A stretch of DNA of 64,000 nucleotides, taken from contig NZ_RPFJ01000011.1 of the NCBI RefSeq assembly GCF_003813905.1, forward strand, positions 1 through 64,000, given 5' to 3'. Made by a program: the position numbers and the translations under genes. Source of the DNA: Aureibaculum marinum (GTDB lineage: Bacteria; Bacteroidota; Bacteroidia; Flavobacteriales; Flavobacteriaceae). The notes under the pieces were generated by a model, which was not told where the DNA came from, did no database searches, and was given only the letters and a program-made list of their open reading frames with translations. Shown one piece after another: positions 26,504 through 35,210 of the stretch (within the stretch, counting starts at the first letter, position 1; each line of letters begins with the position of its first letter).

Positions 26504-26959
26504 ATGAATAAACAATTTGACATTTTGAGGTCAAACAGAATTTTAATCTTAAAAATTATTAATGACTGTACTTTAGAGCAAGTAAATAAAATACCTAAAG
26601 GTTTTAAAAATAACATTGCTTGGAACATAGGTCATCTTATAGTGACACAGCAGTTACTTTGTTATCAGTTTTCAAATATTCCTTTACATGTTACTGAAAA
26701 AATGATAGAAAAATATAAAAAAGGAACTGCCCCAGAAGAGCCAATTACCGAGAAAGAATTTTTACAAATAAAAAAACAATTTTTAGCTATCATAGATAAA
26801 TTTGAAGAAGACTTTAAAACAACTATTTTTAAAACATATACACCTTATACAACCAGTGCTAACGTAACTTTAAATTCAATCTCAGATGCTATTGAATTTA
26901 ATAACTTTCATGAAGGAATTCATTTAGGATACATTATGGCATTAAAAAAATTAGTGTAA
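26504..26959 (+). CDS. DinB/YfiT-like putative metalloprotein
   Basis: A 151-residue four-helix-bundle protein of the DinB superfamily. Candidate metal-binding histidines are in WNIGHLIVTQ and in the C-terminal NNFHEGIHLGYIMALKK (HxxxH), the usual three-His pattern. Many family members are thiol-dependent transferases, but the substrate here is unknown. It lies divergent from the ArsC-like gene and upstream of the cystathionine enzyme, 89 bases away. Confidence 0.8.
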   Translation: MNKQFDILRSNRILILKIINDCTLEQVNKIPKGFKNNIAWNIGHLIVTQQLLCYQFSNIPLHVTEKMIEKYKKGTAPEEPITEKEFLQIKKQFLAIIDKFEEDFKTTIFKTYTPYTTSANVTLNSISDAIEFNNFHEGIHLGYIMALKKLV

Positions 26960-27004
26960 TTTTAGTTTTTAAATATTTATAAATAGAAAACCGAACATGA
27001 ATAC

Positions 27005-27012
27005 TATCTTTG
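27005..27012 (+). promoter_or_regulatory. Candidate -7 element for the cystathionine enzyme gene
   Basis: TATCTTTG matches TAnnTTTG and is 36 bases before the ATG at 27049. There is no clear -33 TTTG. The short gap holds no room for a SAM riboswitch. Confidence 0.3.
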
Positions 27013-27048
27013 GTTAATCTTAAATCAATTAAATAACAGAAAATTACA

Positions 27049-28194
27049 ATGAAATTCAATACTAAAACTATACATGGCGGTCAACATCCAGACCCCTCTA
27101 CAGGAGCTGTAATGCCTCCAATATACCAAACTTCTACTTATGCACAGAGCAGCCCTGGAAAACATCAAGGGTACGAATATTCAAGAGCCGCTAATCCTAC
27201 ACGAACAGCTTTAGAAAATAATTTTGCCGCTATTGAAAATGGCACTCATGGATTTGCTTTCTCTTCAGGGCTAGCAGCAATAGATTGTGTTTTAAAGCTA
27301 TTAAATCCTGGGGATGAAATAATTACTGGTGATGACTTATATGGAGGTTCTTACCGAATGTTTACTAAATTATTTGAAAAATATGGATTAAAATTCCATT
27401 TTGTAAACATGGAAGACGCTTCAAATGTGACAAAATACATCAATAAAAATACTAAACTTATTTGGCTCGAAACCCCCACCAATCCATTAATGAAAATTGC
27501 AGATATTGAGCAAATTTCAAAAAATGTTAAGGCTTTTGATAAAACTATTCTTGTTGCTGTTGACAATACATTTGCCACTCCTTATATACAACAACCTTTA
27601 GATTTAGGTGCTGATATTGTAATGCATTCTGCTACCAAGTACTTAGGAGGTCATTCAGATTTAGTTATGGGAGCTTTAATGGTTAAAAACGAAGAGCTAG
27701 CTGAACAAATACATTTTATTCAATTTGCAGCAGGAGCAATAGCTGGACCACAAGATAGTTTTTTAGCTTTAAGAGGCATAAAAACCCTACATTTAAGAAT
27801 GCAACGCCATAGCGAAAATGGATTAGCTATTGCTAATTATTTAGCTTCACATCCTAAAGTAGAAAAAGTGTACTATCCTGGTTTAGAGAATAGTAAAAAT
27901 TATATGGTAGCAAAACAGCAAATGAAAAGTTTTGGAGGAATGGTATCTTTCAAATTAAAAAATAATAGTAAAGATGCTACATTTAAGGTATTAGAAAGTT
28001 TTAAGCTATTTACATTAGCCGAATCCTTAGGTGGAGTAGAAAGTTTAGTAAATCATCCCGAAACGATGACACATGCCTCTATTCCTGCAAAAGAAAGAGA
28101 AAAAATAGGCATAACAACCAACTTAATTAGATTAAGTGTGGGTATTGAAGCTATTGAAGATTTAATAAATGATTTAGAAAGTGCGTTAGGTTAA
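27049..28194 (+). CDS. Cystathionine gamma-synthase/lyase (PLP-dependent transsulfuration enzyme)
   Basis: A 381-residue Cys/Met-metabolism PLP enzyme. The PLP lysine is Lys197 in HSATKYLGGHSD. Other family marks are YEYSRAANPTR (Tyr/Arg phosphate contacts from the neighbouring subunit), SGLAAI and the C-terminal LAESLGGVESL and RLSVGIE. The sequence alone does not separate cystathionine gamma-synthase from gamma-lyase. There is no met gene cluster and no riboswitch nearby to decide. Its stop overlaps the convergent gene's stop by 3 bases. Confidence 0.9.
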   Translation: MKFNTKTIHGGQHPDPSTGAVMPPIYQTSTYAQSSPGKHQGYEYSRAANPTRTALENNFAAIENGTHGFAFSSGLAAIDCVLKLLNPGDEIITGDDLYGGSYRMFTKLFEKYGLKFHFVNMEDASNVTKYINKNTKLIWLETPTNPLMKIADIEQISKNVKAFDKTILVAVDNTFATPYIQQPLDLGADIVMHSATKYLGGHSDLVMGALMVKNEELAEQIHFIQFAAGAIAGPQDSFLALRGIKTLHLRMQRHSENGLAIANYLASHPKVEKVYYPGLENSKNYMVAKQQMKSFGGMVSFKLKNNSKDATFKVLESFKLFTLAESLGGVESLVNHPETMTHASIPAKEREKIGITTNLIRLSVGIEAIEDLINDLESALG

Positions 28195-28994
28195 TAGTAT
28201 TTACTACCAAAAATTTCCATATCAAAAACAACACCAATACTAAAATAAATTAAGGTATCGTTAAATTTACTAGAAGCATCTTTTTTAGAATCTAGACCAT
28301 CATATTTATCTGTAAAGAAATATTGCCAACGACCATCTAGAACTAAATCGAAATTATCTAATTTATAACGTGTCCCAGCACTCATCGTCATAGAAAAACC
28401 ATCTTGTTTACCCACATACACTTGGTCTTGCCATTTTTCAGGTAAAACAGAAGGGTTCGTTGTCCAATCTCCTAAATCTGAAGTTAATTCAGGGTTAAAC
28501 ATGTTGTATTGAATACCAACACTAATATATGGAGCAAACCTATCATCATCATTAAATAAAAGACCATAATCTTCTAAATTCTTAAAATAATATTCTAAAG
28601 CAGTACCAATATTTAAGGATTTTGTCTTTCCTTTCATTGCTCTAAGTTCTGCTAACTCAGAATTTCTTGAGCCATCTGCAACGTAACGTCCCTTATGCTC
28701 TAAGCTATTATTAAAATAATAAGACACTTCTGTTTTTAACTTAAAGTGATCTGAAAAATAACTTGCTCCATTTCTCCAGTTATAATTACTACCGTAAAAA
28801 CTTAAATAGTGAACAGCAGCTAAACCAAAACTAGTAGGTGTACTACTTGGTAAGTGATGTCTTTCACCATAGTCAGTTTGCATAATAACAGGTCCTGCAG
28901 TAATACCAAACTCATTACTTAGCTCAAGTTGAGCGAAAGCTTTTGGCATGGAAAAAAGTATAATTAATGTAAATAATTTATAAGATAGTTTCAT
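28191..28994 (-). CDS. Putative outer-membrane beta-barrel protein
   Basis: A 267-residue secreted protein with a signal peptide (about 1-21, ending AFAQ). The rest is alternating polar/hydrophobic with many aromatic residues, e.g. THFKLKTEVSYYF-like strands and a final strand near the C-terminus ending FGSKYY. It resembles a family confined to Flavobacteriaceae that I remember being labelled THC0290_0291, but this is memory only. Function unknown. Transcribed towards the cystathionine enzyme with overlapping stops. Confidence 0.7.
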   Translation of the reverse strand: MKLSYKLFTLIILFSMPKAFAQLELSNEFGITAGPVIMQTDYGERHHLPSSTPTSFGLAAVHYLSFYGSNYNWRNGASYFSDHFKLKTEVSYYFNNSLEHKGRYVADGSRNSELAELRAMKGKTKSLNIGTALEYYFKNLEDYGLLFNDDDRFAPYISVGIQYNMFNPELTSDLGDWTTNPSVLPEKWQDQVYVGKQDGFSMTMSAGTRYKLDNFDLVLDGRWQYFFTDKYDGLDSKKDASSKFNDTLIYFSIGVVFDMEIFGSKYY

Positions 28995-29099
28995 GTACTC
29001 TCCCTTTTGGGTCGCAATTTAGTAAAAATTATGCAATAGCATTATTTAAAACAACTAATAAAACTTAAATTTAGTAAAAATATTGTTTCCTTTTAAAAA

Positions 29100-29420
29100 T
29101 TAATCGCATGGATTCCAAAAAACCTCTTCAAAGTTAATAATTTTAGAGTCCTTAACTCTAATTCCCTCGTTAACTAATAGTTGCTCCATTAGATTAATTC
29201 CATTAAAATGGTGTTTTCCCGTCAGAATCCCATTTCTATTAACTACTCTATGAGCTGGAATCGACTCATCTAAGTGGCATGCATTCATAGCCCACCCTAC
29301 CATTCTTGCTGATTTTGCTGCACCTAAATATTTCGCTATTGCACCATAAGACGTAACTCTACCGTAGGGAATTTTCCTTACTACTTTATAAACCTTTTTA
29401 AAAAAGTTATCATCATTCAT
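29100..29420 (-). CDS. Alkyltransferase-like (MGMT-type) protein lacking the catalytic Cys
   Basis: A 106-residue protein with the fold of the O6-alkylguanine DNA-alkyltransferase C-terminal domain (IPYGRVTSYGAIAKYLG, winged-helix arginine region SARMVGWAMNAC). The active-site PCHRV motif reads PAHRV (Ala56), so it cannot accept an alkyl group. Known alkyltransferase-like (ATL) proteins have PWHRV and flag damaged bases for excision repair. This may be a related variant with Ala, or a reader of a different lesion. It ends 105 bases from the outer-membrane gene and starts 29 bases from trmB, all on the minus strand. Confidence 0.88.
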   Translation of the reverse strand: MNDDNFFKKVYKVVRKIPYGRVTSYGAIAKYLGAAKSARMVGWAMNACHLDESIPAHRVVNRNGILTGKHHFNGINLMEQLLVNEGIRVKDSKIINFEEVFWNPCD

Positions 29421-29449
29421 ATAGAAAAATAATAATTACTAAAACAATA

Positions 29450-30124
29450 TTAGTTATAAAACGTCCTAAATTTAATATAAGTAATAGCTTTATTCTGTTC
29501 TAAAAACTGATTTTCATAAAATGTTTGAATTTGTGTAACTTCTAACGGACTATGGTTATTGTTGTAAATATCATGATGAGCATATATAATCTCATGATTA
29601 CCTTCTTGTAACAATCCTAATGTATATCCATGCAAAAATTCACTATCAGTTTTTAGGTGTATAACGCCTTCATCATTAAGAATCTGTTGGTATTTTTTTA
29701 AAAAATCTGGATTTGTCAATCGATGTTTCATCCTCTTAAATTTGATTTGAGGATCAGGAAAAGTAATCCAAATTTCATTAACCTCATTAACAGCGAAACA
29801 TAAATCAATCAATTCTATTTGAGTACGAAGAAAAGCAACATTATCAAGCTTTTCTTCTAAAGCTGTTTTAGCTCCTCGCCAAAAACGAGCTCCTTTTATA
29901 TCTACACCAATATAATTTATTTGTGGATTTTGCTTAGCTAATGCAACAGTGTATTCACCCTTGCCGCAACCTAACTCTAAAACAATAGGATTATTGTTTT
30001 TAAAAAAAGTATTCCATTTCGATTTTAAATGAAACCCATCAAAAATTTCTTTTCGCGAAGGTTGTAAAACATTTTTAAACGTTTCATTCTCGCGGAAGCG
30101 TTTCAATTTATTTTTACTTCCCAA
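29450..30124 (-). CDS. trmB: tRNA (guanine-N7-)-methyltransferase
   Basis: A 224-residue SAM-dependent methyltransferase that modifies G46 in the tRNA variable loop. The SAM-binding LELGCGKGEYTVALAK and NYIGVDIKGARFWRGAK are characteristic, as is the ITFPDPQIKFKRMKHRL motif with the catalytic Asp. Length is normal. It follows the small membrane protein gene by 12 bases and probably shares its transcript. Confidence 0.95.
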   Translation of the reverse strand: MGSKNKLKRFRENETFKNVLQPSRKEIFDGFHLKSKWNTFFKNNNPIVLELGCGKGEYTVALAKQNPQINYIGVDIKGARFWRGAKTALEEKLDNVAFLRTQIELIDLCFAVNEVNEIWITFPDPQIKFKRMKHRLTNPDFLKKYQQILNDEGVIHLKTDSEFLHGYTLGLLQEGNHEIIYAHHDIYNNNHSPLEVTQIQTFYENQFLEQNKAITYIKFRTFYN

Positions 30125-30136
30125 AATTTGTTTTTA

Positions 30137-30337
30137 TTAAAGACTATTTTCTCTTTGGTGTTTAACCATTTGCCCAAGCCAATAAAAAGCAGCAATGAAA
30201 CCCAATGAAACAAAAACAGTATTTATAATATTAGATGACCACCAACCACTGTCCATAAACCTAAAATAATCATATGGTACAAATAAAACATTTGTAAAAA
30301 AATCGCCAATAGCTCTAAAAATATTGTTTGCAATCAT
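30137..30337 (-). CDS. Small conserved membrane protein (DUF6341-like)
   Basis: A 66-residue protein with one clear membrane helix (about 38-56, TVFVSLGFIAAFYWLGQMV) and an amphipathic aromatic N-terminus (NIFRAIGDFFTNVLFVPYDYF). I recall this as a conserved flavobacterial family (DUF6341) sitting between trmB and upp, but the label is from memory. Function unknown. It is divergent from the DUF6427-like gene, 42 bases away, so they share a promoter region. Confidence 0.7.
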   Translation of the reverse strand: MIANNIFRAIGDFFTNVLFVPYDYFRFMDSGWWSSNIINTVFVSLGFIAAFYWLGQMVKHQRENSL

Positions 30338-30379
30338 AACTTAAGTATATTTACAGGGCAAAAATATGAAATATTACCA

Positions 30380-31297
30380 ATGATTGCGAATTTTTTTAAT
30401 AAATCAGCTCCAGCTACCACTTTATCCATTTTTATTATAACATCTTTGGTTGTATTAGTTTCTATTTTTACTACAACAGCTGCTGATTTCAACTTCATTT
30501 TTTTTATTAAAAAAATAGCAGTGCTTTTACTTTTAATGCTAACGCTATTTCTAATTCAGTTTATTACCAAAAAAAATGGATTAATAAAAGATAATGCTTA
30601 TGATTTACTTTTAGTAGTACTTTTTATGACAATGTTTCCAAAGAGTATTGAAAAAACCAATTTTATACTATTACATTTCATTCTATTATTGGCATTCCGA
30701 AGACTTTACAGCTTAAGAACCATTAAAACTCCTAAAGAAAAATTATTTGACAGCTCTTTTTATATTGGTATTGCAACTTTAATATATCCTTGGTCTATAT
30801 TCTATCTGGCATTACCATATGTTGCAATTGCTAACTTTAACAAAAGAACCATAAGAAATGTAATTATTCCATTAGTAGGCTTTGCAACCCCTTTTATTAT
30901 ATATGTGTCTTATCTCTTATTGATAGATAAGTTTACAACATTTGAGCTTGATTTTAACTATAACTTTATATTTACTGAATATAATGCTTTAAATTTATTA
31001 GCTCCTATAGCTCTACTCTTAGGGTTTTTAATATGGGTAATAATACCCACAACTATTAGAATAGTTAGCTTTAATACTGATTTAAAAAACACTTGGTATC
31101 TTTTACTTGCTCATTTAATTATAAGTATTCTGGTTATCATACCAGCTCCTATAAAAGATGGTTCTGAGTTTATATTTTTATTTTTTCCTTCTGCAATAAT
31201 TTTCACCAATTATCTTCAAGTTGTAAAGGAGAAATGGTTTAAAGAAGTCTTTTTATATCTATTTTCTCTAATAGCAATTATAACCTATTTTTTATAA
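30380..31297 (+). CDS. Polytopic membrane protein (DUF6427-like)
   Basis: A 305-residue integral membrane protein with about eight hydrophobic segments spread over its full length, and no signal peptide or soluble domain. Family resemblance (DUF6427) is recalled from its usual place beside upp and trmB in flavobacteria. Its role is unknown, and the layout is compatible with a lipid- or polymer-handling membrane enzyme only in the loosest sense. Its last six bases overlap the end of upp on the other strand. Confidence 0.75.
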   Translation: MIANFFNKSAPATTLSIFIITSLVVLVSIFTTTAADFNFIFFIKKIAVLLLLMLTLFLIQFITKKNGLIKDNAYDLLLVVLFMTMFPKSIEKTNFILLHFILLLAFRRLYSLRTIKTPKEKLFDSSFYIGIATLIYPWSIFYLALPYVAIANFNKRTIRNVIIPLVGFATPFIIYVSYLLLIDKFTTFELDFNYNFIFTEYNALNLLAPIALLLGFLIWVIIPTTIRIVSFNTDLKNTWYLLLAHLIISILVIIPAPIKDGSEFIFLFFPSAIIFTNYLQVVKEKWFKEVFLYLFSLIAIITYFL

Positions 31298-31945
31298 CTT
31301 TTCACCATAACATAAATCGCCAGCATCACCTAAACCAGGTACAATATAACCTCTAGCATTTAATTGATGGTCAATAGTAGCAATCCACAAATGTGTATTT
31401 TCAGGAAAAACCTTTTCTGCATATGCTACACCTTCTGTAGAACCAATTACAGAAATAATATGAATTTGTTTTGGCGTACCATGATTTTCGAAACCTTTAA
31501 GTACATTTTCTAAGGTTTTACCAGTAGCCAGCATTGGATCAGCTAAAACTAAAATTTTATCATTTAATGCAGGTGAGGCCAAATAATTAACTATAACTTC
31601 AAAATTATCTTTACCTTTTGGATGATGCCTGTATGCAGAAACAAAAGCATTTTCTGCTTTGTCAAAATAATTTAATATACCCTGATGCAAAGGAAAACCA
31701 GCTCGTAAAATAGAACATAAAATTAAATCATCATTTAATACAGAAACTTTCTTATCACCTAATGGTGTTTGAACATTTTTTGAAGTAAATTCTAAAGTTT
31801 TACTCAACTCATAGGAGAGAATTTCACCAACACGTTCTATGTTTCTACGAAACCTCATGCTGTCTTTTTGAATATTAACATCCCTTAATTCAGAAATAAA
31901 TTGGTTTAAAACACTATTGTTCTTTTCAAAATTGTGAATTATCAT
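31292..31945 (-). CDS. upp: Uracil phosphoribosyltransferase
   Basis: A 217-residue salvage enzyme making UMP from uracil and PRPP. The PRPP loop LADPMLATGKTL and the C-terminal uracil-binding GYIVPGLGDAGD are intact. I start it at the ATG at 31945 (MIIHNF), the usual beginning, not at a TTG six codons upstream. It converges on the DUF6427-like gene with a 6-base overlap. Confidence 0.95.
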   Translation of the reverse strand: MIIHNFEKNNSVLNQFISELRDVNIQKDSMRFRRNIERVGEILSYELSKTLEFTSKNVQTPLGDKKVSVLNDDLILCSILRAGFPLHQGILNYFDKAENAFVSAYRHHPKGKDNFEVIVNYLASPALNDKILVLADPMLATGKTLENVLKGFENHGTPKQIHIISVIGSTEGVAYAEKVFPENTHLWIATIDHQLNARGYIVPGLGDAGDLCYGEKL

Positions 31946-32075
31946 AAAATGGTCTTTACACAAAAATACACTTTTAAACCGAATTTTTAAGTGATAATAA
32001 TTTTGGAATTCTTAACAATTTTTTAAAAATATCGTATCTTCACGGTCTATAACATAAAAAACTAAATAATAAATT

Positions 32076-32561
32076 ATGGGATTATTTTCATTTATTAAAG
32101 ATGCTGGTGCAAAAGTATTTGGCATCGGAAAAACTACAGAAGAAGAGGCTGCTGAAGATGCTGCGAAAGCTGCAGAATTGGCTCATGAAAAAGCTGAAAA
32201 ATTGGTTAATGCTGTTGAAGCTCTTGGCTTTGGTGTAACTGATTTAAATATTTCTGTTGATGGTGATACAGCTACTGTTTATGGTGAAGCTGAAAATCAA
32301 GCTACACGAGAAAAAGTAGTTTTAGTAGTAGGAAATACTGAAGGTATTGCAAGTGTTGACGACAGAATGACTACTGCCGTTCAAGAGCCTGAAGCACAAT
32401 TTCACACTGTTGTTAGTGGAGATTCTTTAAGTAAAATTGCAAAAAAATATTATGGTAACGCTATGAAGTACCCTGTAATATTTGAAGCAAATAAACCAAT
32501 GTTGTCTGATCCTGATAAAATTTATCCAGGACAAGTATTACGTATTCCTTCTGAAGACTAA
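32076..32561 (+). CDS. BON-LysM protein (Kbp/YgaU-like)
   Basis: A 161-residue protein matching the E. coli potassium-binding protein Kbp (YgaU). It has the N-terminus MGLFSFIKDAGAKVFG, a helical Ala/Glu-rich stretch (20-45), a BON domain (about 45-100) and a C-terminal LysM domain (about 108-158, FHTVVSGDSLSKIAKKYYG). No signal peptide is visible, as in Kbp. It probably senses or buffers K+ or links stress to the envelope. It is monocistronic, ending in a strong terminator. Confidence 0.9.
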   Translation: MGLFSFIKDAGAKVFGIGKTTEEEAAEDAAKAAELAHEKAEKLVNAVEALGFGVTDLNISVDGDTATVYGEAENQATREKVVLVVGNTEGIASVDDRMTTAVQEPEAQFHTVVSGDSLSKIAKKYYGNAMKYPVIFEANKPMLSDPDKIYPGQVLRIPSED

Positions 32562-32575
32562 ATTAGAAAGAATAT

Positions 32576-32612
32576 AAAATAAAAAACCTCCTTAGTGGAG
32601 GTTTTTTATTTT
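32576..32612. terminator. Bidirectional intrinsic terminator
   Basis: A perfect 16-bp stem (centre AAACCTCC, loop TTAGT, GGAGGTTT) with A/T runs on both sides, between the convergent BON-LysM gene and the outer-membrane gene. Confidence 0.9.
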
Positions 32613-32621
32613 ATATTAATT

Positions 32622-33704
32622 TTATAATTGAAAACGAAGACCTAATGAAATATTTTGTTGCTCTACAAGAGCATCTTTAAAGATAGGATTTAAATCATAC
32701 TTTAAATATAACGTGGTATCACCAAAACCAACATAAGTGCTTAGTCCATAAACAAAGTTAGGTGTGTTATACTCTCTTTTTATTTTATCTTTTATCTTTT
32801 CTCCATCTATTTTGTATTTTAATTTTTGACGCGTACCTAAGTTAAATCCACCATAACCACCAATTCCGAACTTAAACTTTTTATATGTAGAATATCTAAT
32901 ACTTTTTTCAGTCTTTTTAACTTTTGAAGGACCAAATTCAAAATGAACAGGAAATACCAAATTATCCATGCGTAATTTTGATTTTTTTAAATCATAATCA
33001 AATTCTTGTAACTCTGTTTGACCATCTTTACTTACAAAGTATTGATTATTCTTTGGCTTTAAACCGTTAAACTGTAATGATAGTCCATAATTGAATCTTA
33101 AAAAATTAGAGTTTTTAAACACCCTCGTTTGCCACTGCCAACCCAATTCAAAAAAGCGGCTCCCTCCTACTTTATATGGAGAATCATCTAAAGACTGATT
33201 GTCTATCAATGCATTGTTAAGACCAAATGCAACAATTAAAGCCGATGAGGTTCTATTATCATATTTTATTTTTTTGGGGCTTCTATGTTTTATACTTACT
33301 CCGAAGAGAGTGCTATTATTATCAGTATCACCAAAACCAATTATGGCTGTTGCACCTCCTGATTTAGAATCAATTATGGTTTCGACCAATTTACTATTAC
33401 CATTATTTCGTTTTAAAAGATCTATTTTATTGTCAATCAAAGCAATTTTATGTTCAATATTAATAGCATGAATTTTGGCTGCATTCTCTTTTAAAATATT
33501 TGCTTCTTCAAGACTTATTTCTTTATTTTTTAGAACTTTATTAATATTTTCAACTTTTCGTTTGAGAATGGCTTTTTCTTCGTCCATTACACGACTTTTT
33601 TCATTTTTCAGACTGTCAATTTTAGAGTTAGCCTTTTCTTGTGCATTTAAATTTAGGGTGCTAAATACCATTAGCAAACCTATTATATAGATACTTTTTT
33701 TCAT
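32622..33704 (-). CDS. Coiled-coil outer-membrane protein in a sigma-factor operon
   Basis: A 360-residue exported protein. The start at 33704 gives a good signal peptide (MKKSIYIIGLLMVFSTLNLNAQ). The longer open frame begins with a charged extension that would spoil it. A coiled-coil part (about 25-115, alternating Lys/Glu/Leu) precedes a beta-barrel-like C-terminus ending in RFQL. It follows the putative anti-sigma gene (107 bases) and may be the regulated or sensed envelope component of that system. No family name recognised. Confidence 0.75.
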   Translation of the reverse strand: MKKSIYIIGLLMVFSTLNLNAQEKANSKIDSLKNEKSRVMDEEKAILKRKVENINKVLKNKEISLEEANILKENAAKIHAINIEHKIALIDNKIDLLKRNNGNSKLVETIIDSKSGGATAIIGFGDTDNNSTLFGVSIKHRSPKKIKYDNRTSSALIVAFGLNNALIDNQSLDDSPYKVGGSRFFELGWQWQTRVFKNSNFLRFNYGLSLQFNGLKPKNNQYFVSKDGQTELQEFDYDLKKSKLRMDNLVFPVHFEFGPSKVKKTEKSIRYSTYKKFKFGIGGYGGFNLGTRQKLKYKIDGEKIKDKIKREYNTPNFVYGLSTYVGFGDTTLYLKYDLNPIFKDALVEQQNISLGLRFQL

Positions 33705-33811
33705 GTGTTTATTTTTATCGCTTTTTATGTTCACACGCAGTTCGCAAACCATCTTTTTATAGATAATACTGCGTTATCATGCTCGTGCAATTTTGTAAAT
33801 TTTATAAATTA

Positions 33812-34573
33812 TTAATTTGAATCGGCAAGGGCATTTTTTGTTTCTAACATTCCTTTTTTAAGCAAGTCGAAAAGTTTGTCTTTCAAAGGTCTTTCTAATT
33901 CTCCTTCAACTTCATTCAACAAAGCCATAGCATCAACAGAATGATCTTGTCTAAATAATTTGTTTTGAAGAATTTCCTTTTGAGCTTGCAATATTAAAGA
34001 GTCCACTTCTACATCTGTTAAGGTCTTTTCATTTTGTTCTAATTGGTCAACTTTAGCTACTACTTCGGCAATTTTTTGTTGTAACAATTCTTCTTTATTA
34101 ATCGCATTTGTTTCAATGTTAACTTCCAATGTAGGTTGAACCAATGCAATAGTATTTGTATCATTTTTTAGAGATTGATCAATTACTTTTCCCGGTTTTT
34201 CAACCTCTTCATTTTCATTAACCTTTGAATTTGTCTTTCCTTTATCTATTTCTATAGTAGCTACCTTAACTTCTTGAGTTTTTTCTAGTAACGGTTTTGA
34301 TTCATTTTCTATGGTTTCAATATTTTCTTTATTAGTTTTAACCAAAATATTAGTATCATCAGTACGAGTTGTATCATAATTAAAATATATAGTTGATATA
34401 ATAAGTAACCCAGCAAAACTAGCGGCGATTCCTAACCACAAATAGCTTGATTTTTTTTTCTTTTTAGGAGAGTCTAACCTTTTAGAAATTTTATCCCAAG
34501 CGTTATCTGATGGCTGAATTTCTCGCTGGTTTAATTCCTTTTTTATATGTTGTTCAAATTTATTTAGTTCCAT
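33812..34573 (-). CDS. Putative membrane anti-sigma factor
   Basis: A 253-residue single-pass protein. A cytoplasmic N-terminus (about 1-43, with DNAWDKISKRL) is followed by a Lys-rich stretch, one membrane helix (about 44-62, YLWLGIAASFAGLLIISTIYF) and a long polar periplasmic region rich in Glu, Lys and Thr. The layout fits the anti-sigma proteins of Bacteroidota. There is no zinc (ZAS) motif or FecR domain. The gene overlaps the ECF sigma gene by 14 bases, which is the main support for the role. Confidence 0.72.
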   Translation of the reverse strand: MELNKFEQHIKKELNQREIQPSDNAWDKISKRLDSPKKKKKSSYLWLGIAASFAGLLIISTIYFNYDTTRTDDTNILVKTNKENIETIENESKPLLEKTQEVKVATIEIDKGKTNSKVNENEEVEKPGKVIDQSLKNDTNTIALVQPTLEVNIETNAINKEELLQQKIAEVVAKVDQLEQNEKTLTDVEVDSLILQAQKEILQNKLFRQDHSVDAMALLNEVEGELERPLKDKLFDLLKKGMLETKNALADSN

Positions 34574-35120
34574 AACCTATAATTTTTTGTTGCTTCAATT
34601 TTTTCTGAAGCATTTTCCTAGCTTTAAACAATTGTGACTTCGAGGTACTTTCTGAGATATCTAACATTTTTGCAATCTCTTGATGCTTGTAACCTTCTAC
34701 AATATGTAAAATAAATACTGTTTTATACCCTGTTGGCAACTCATCTATTAAAAGTTGAATATGAGCCACATCTAATTCAGAAGTATACGAGTCAACCTCA
34801 TTATTACGATCAATAATATCATCATCATATACCACAAATTGTTGCTTTCTGAGGTGAGAAATGGATTCCCTTACCATTATTTTCCTTATCCACCCTTCAA
34901 AACTACCTTCATGTTTAAATGATTTTAAATGCTTAAACACTTTTACAAATCCATTTACCATTACATCTTCTGCAAATTGAAAATCATTAATATACTGTCT
35001 ACAAACACTTAACATTTTTGGTGCGTGTTTTTCGTACAACAGCCGCTGTGCTTGCCTATTTTCAGCAGCAGCTTTTTTAATCAATTGCTTTTCGTTAGTA
35101 TAAAATGGTATAATTTTCAA
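34560..35120 (-). CDS. ECF-type sigma-70 factor
   Basis: A 186-residue extracytoplasmic-function sigma factor. The sigma-2 region has AEDVMVNGFVKVFKHLKSF and GWIRKIMVRESISHLRK. The sigma-4 region has LPTGYKTVFILHIVEGYKHQEIAKMLDISESTSKSQLFKARKML-type residues in order, forming the helix-turn-helix. It overlaps its putative anti-sigma partner and probably directs expression of this operon and others in response to an envelope signal. Confidence 0.92.
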   Translation of the reverse strand: MKIIPFYTNEKQLIKKAAAENRQAQRLLYEKHAPKMLSVCRQYINDFQFAEDVMVNGFVKVFKHLKSFKHEGSFEGWIRKIMVRESISHLRKQQFVVYDDDIIDRNNEVDSYTSELDVAHIQLLIDELPTGYKTVFILHIVEGYKHQEIAKMLDISESTSKSQLFKARKMLQKKLKQQKIIGYGTK

Positions 35121-35210
35121 TGATTATAATTTCTATTTATATAGACGCAGTGAAATTTAAAATAGTTGCCTGAAGTGAAATAAATTCTTAAAAAAATAAA
35201 ACCACAATAT

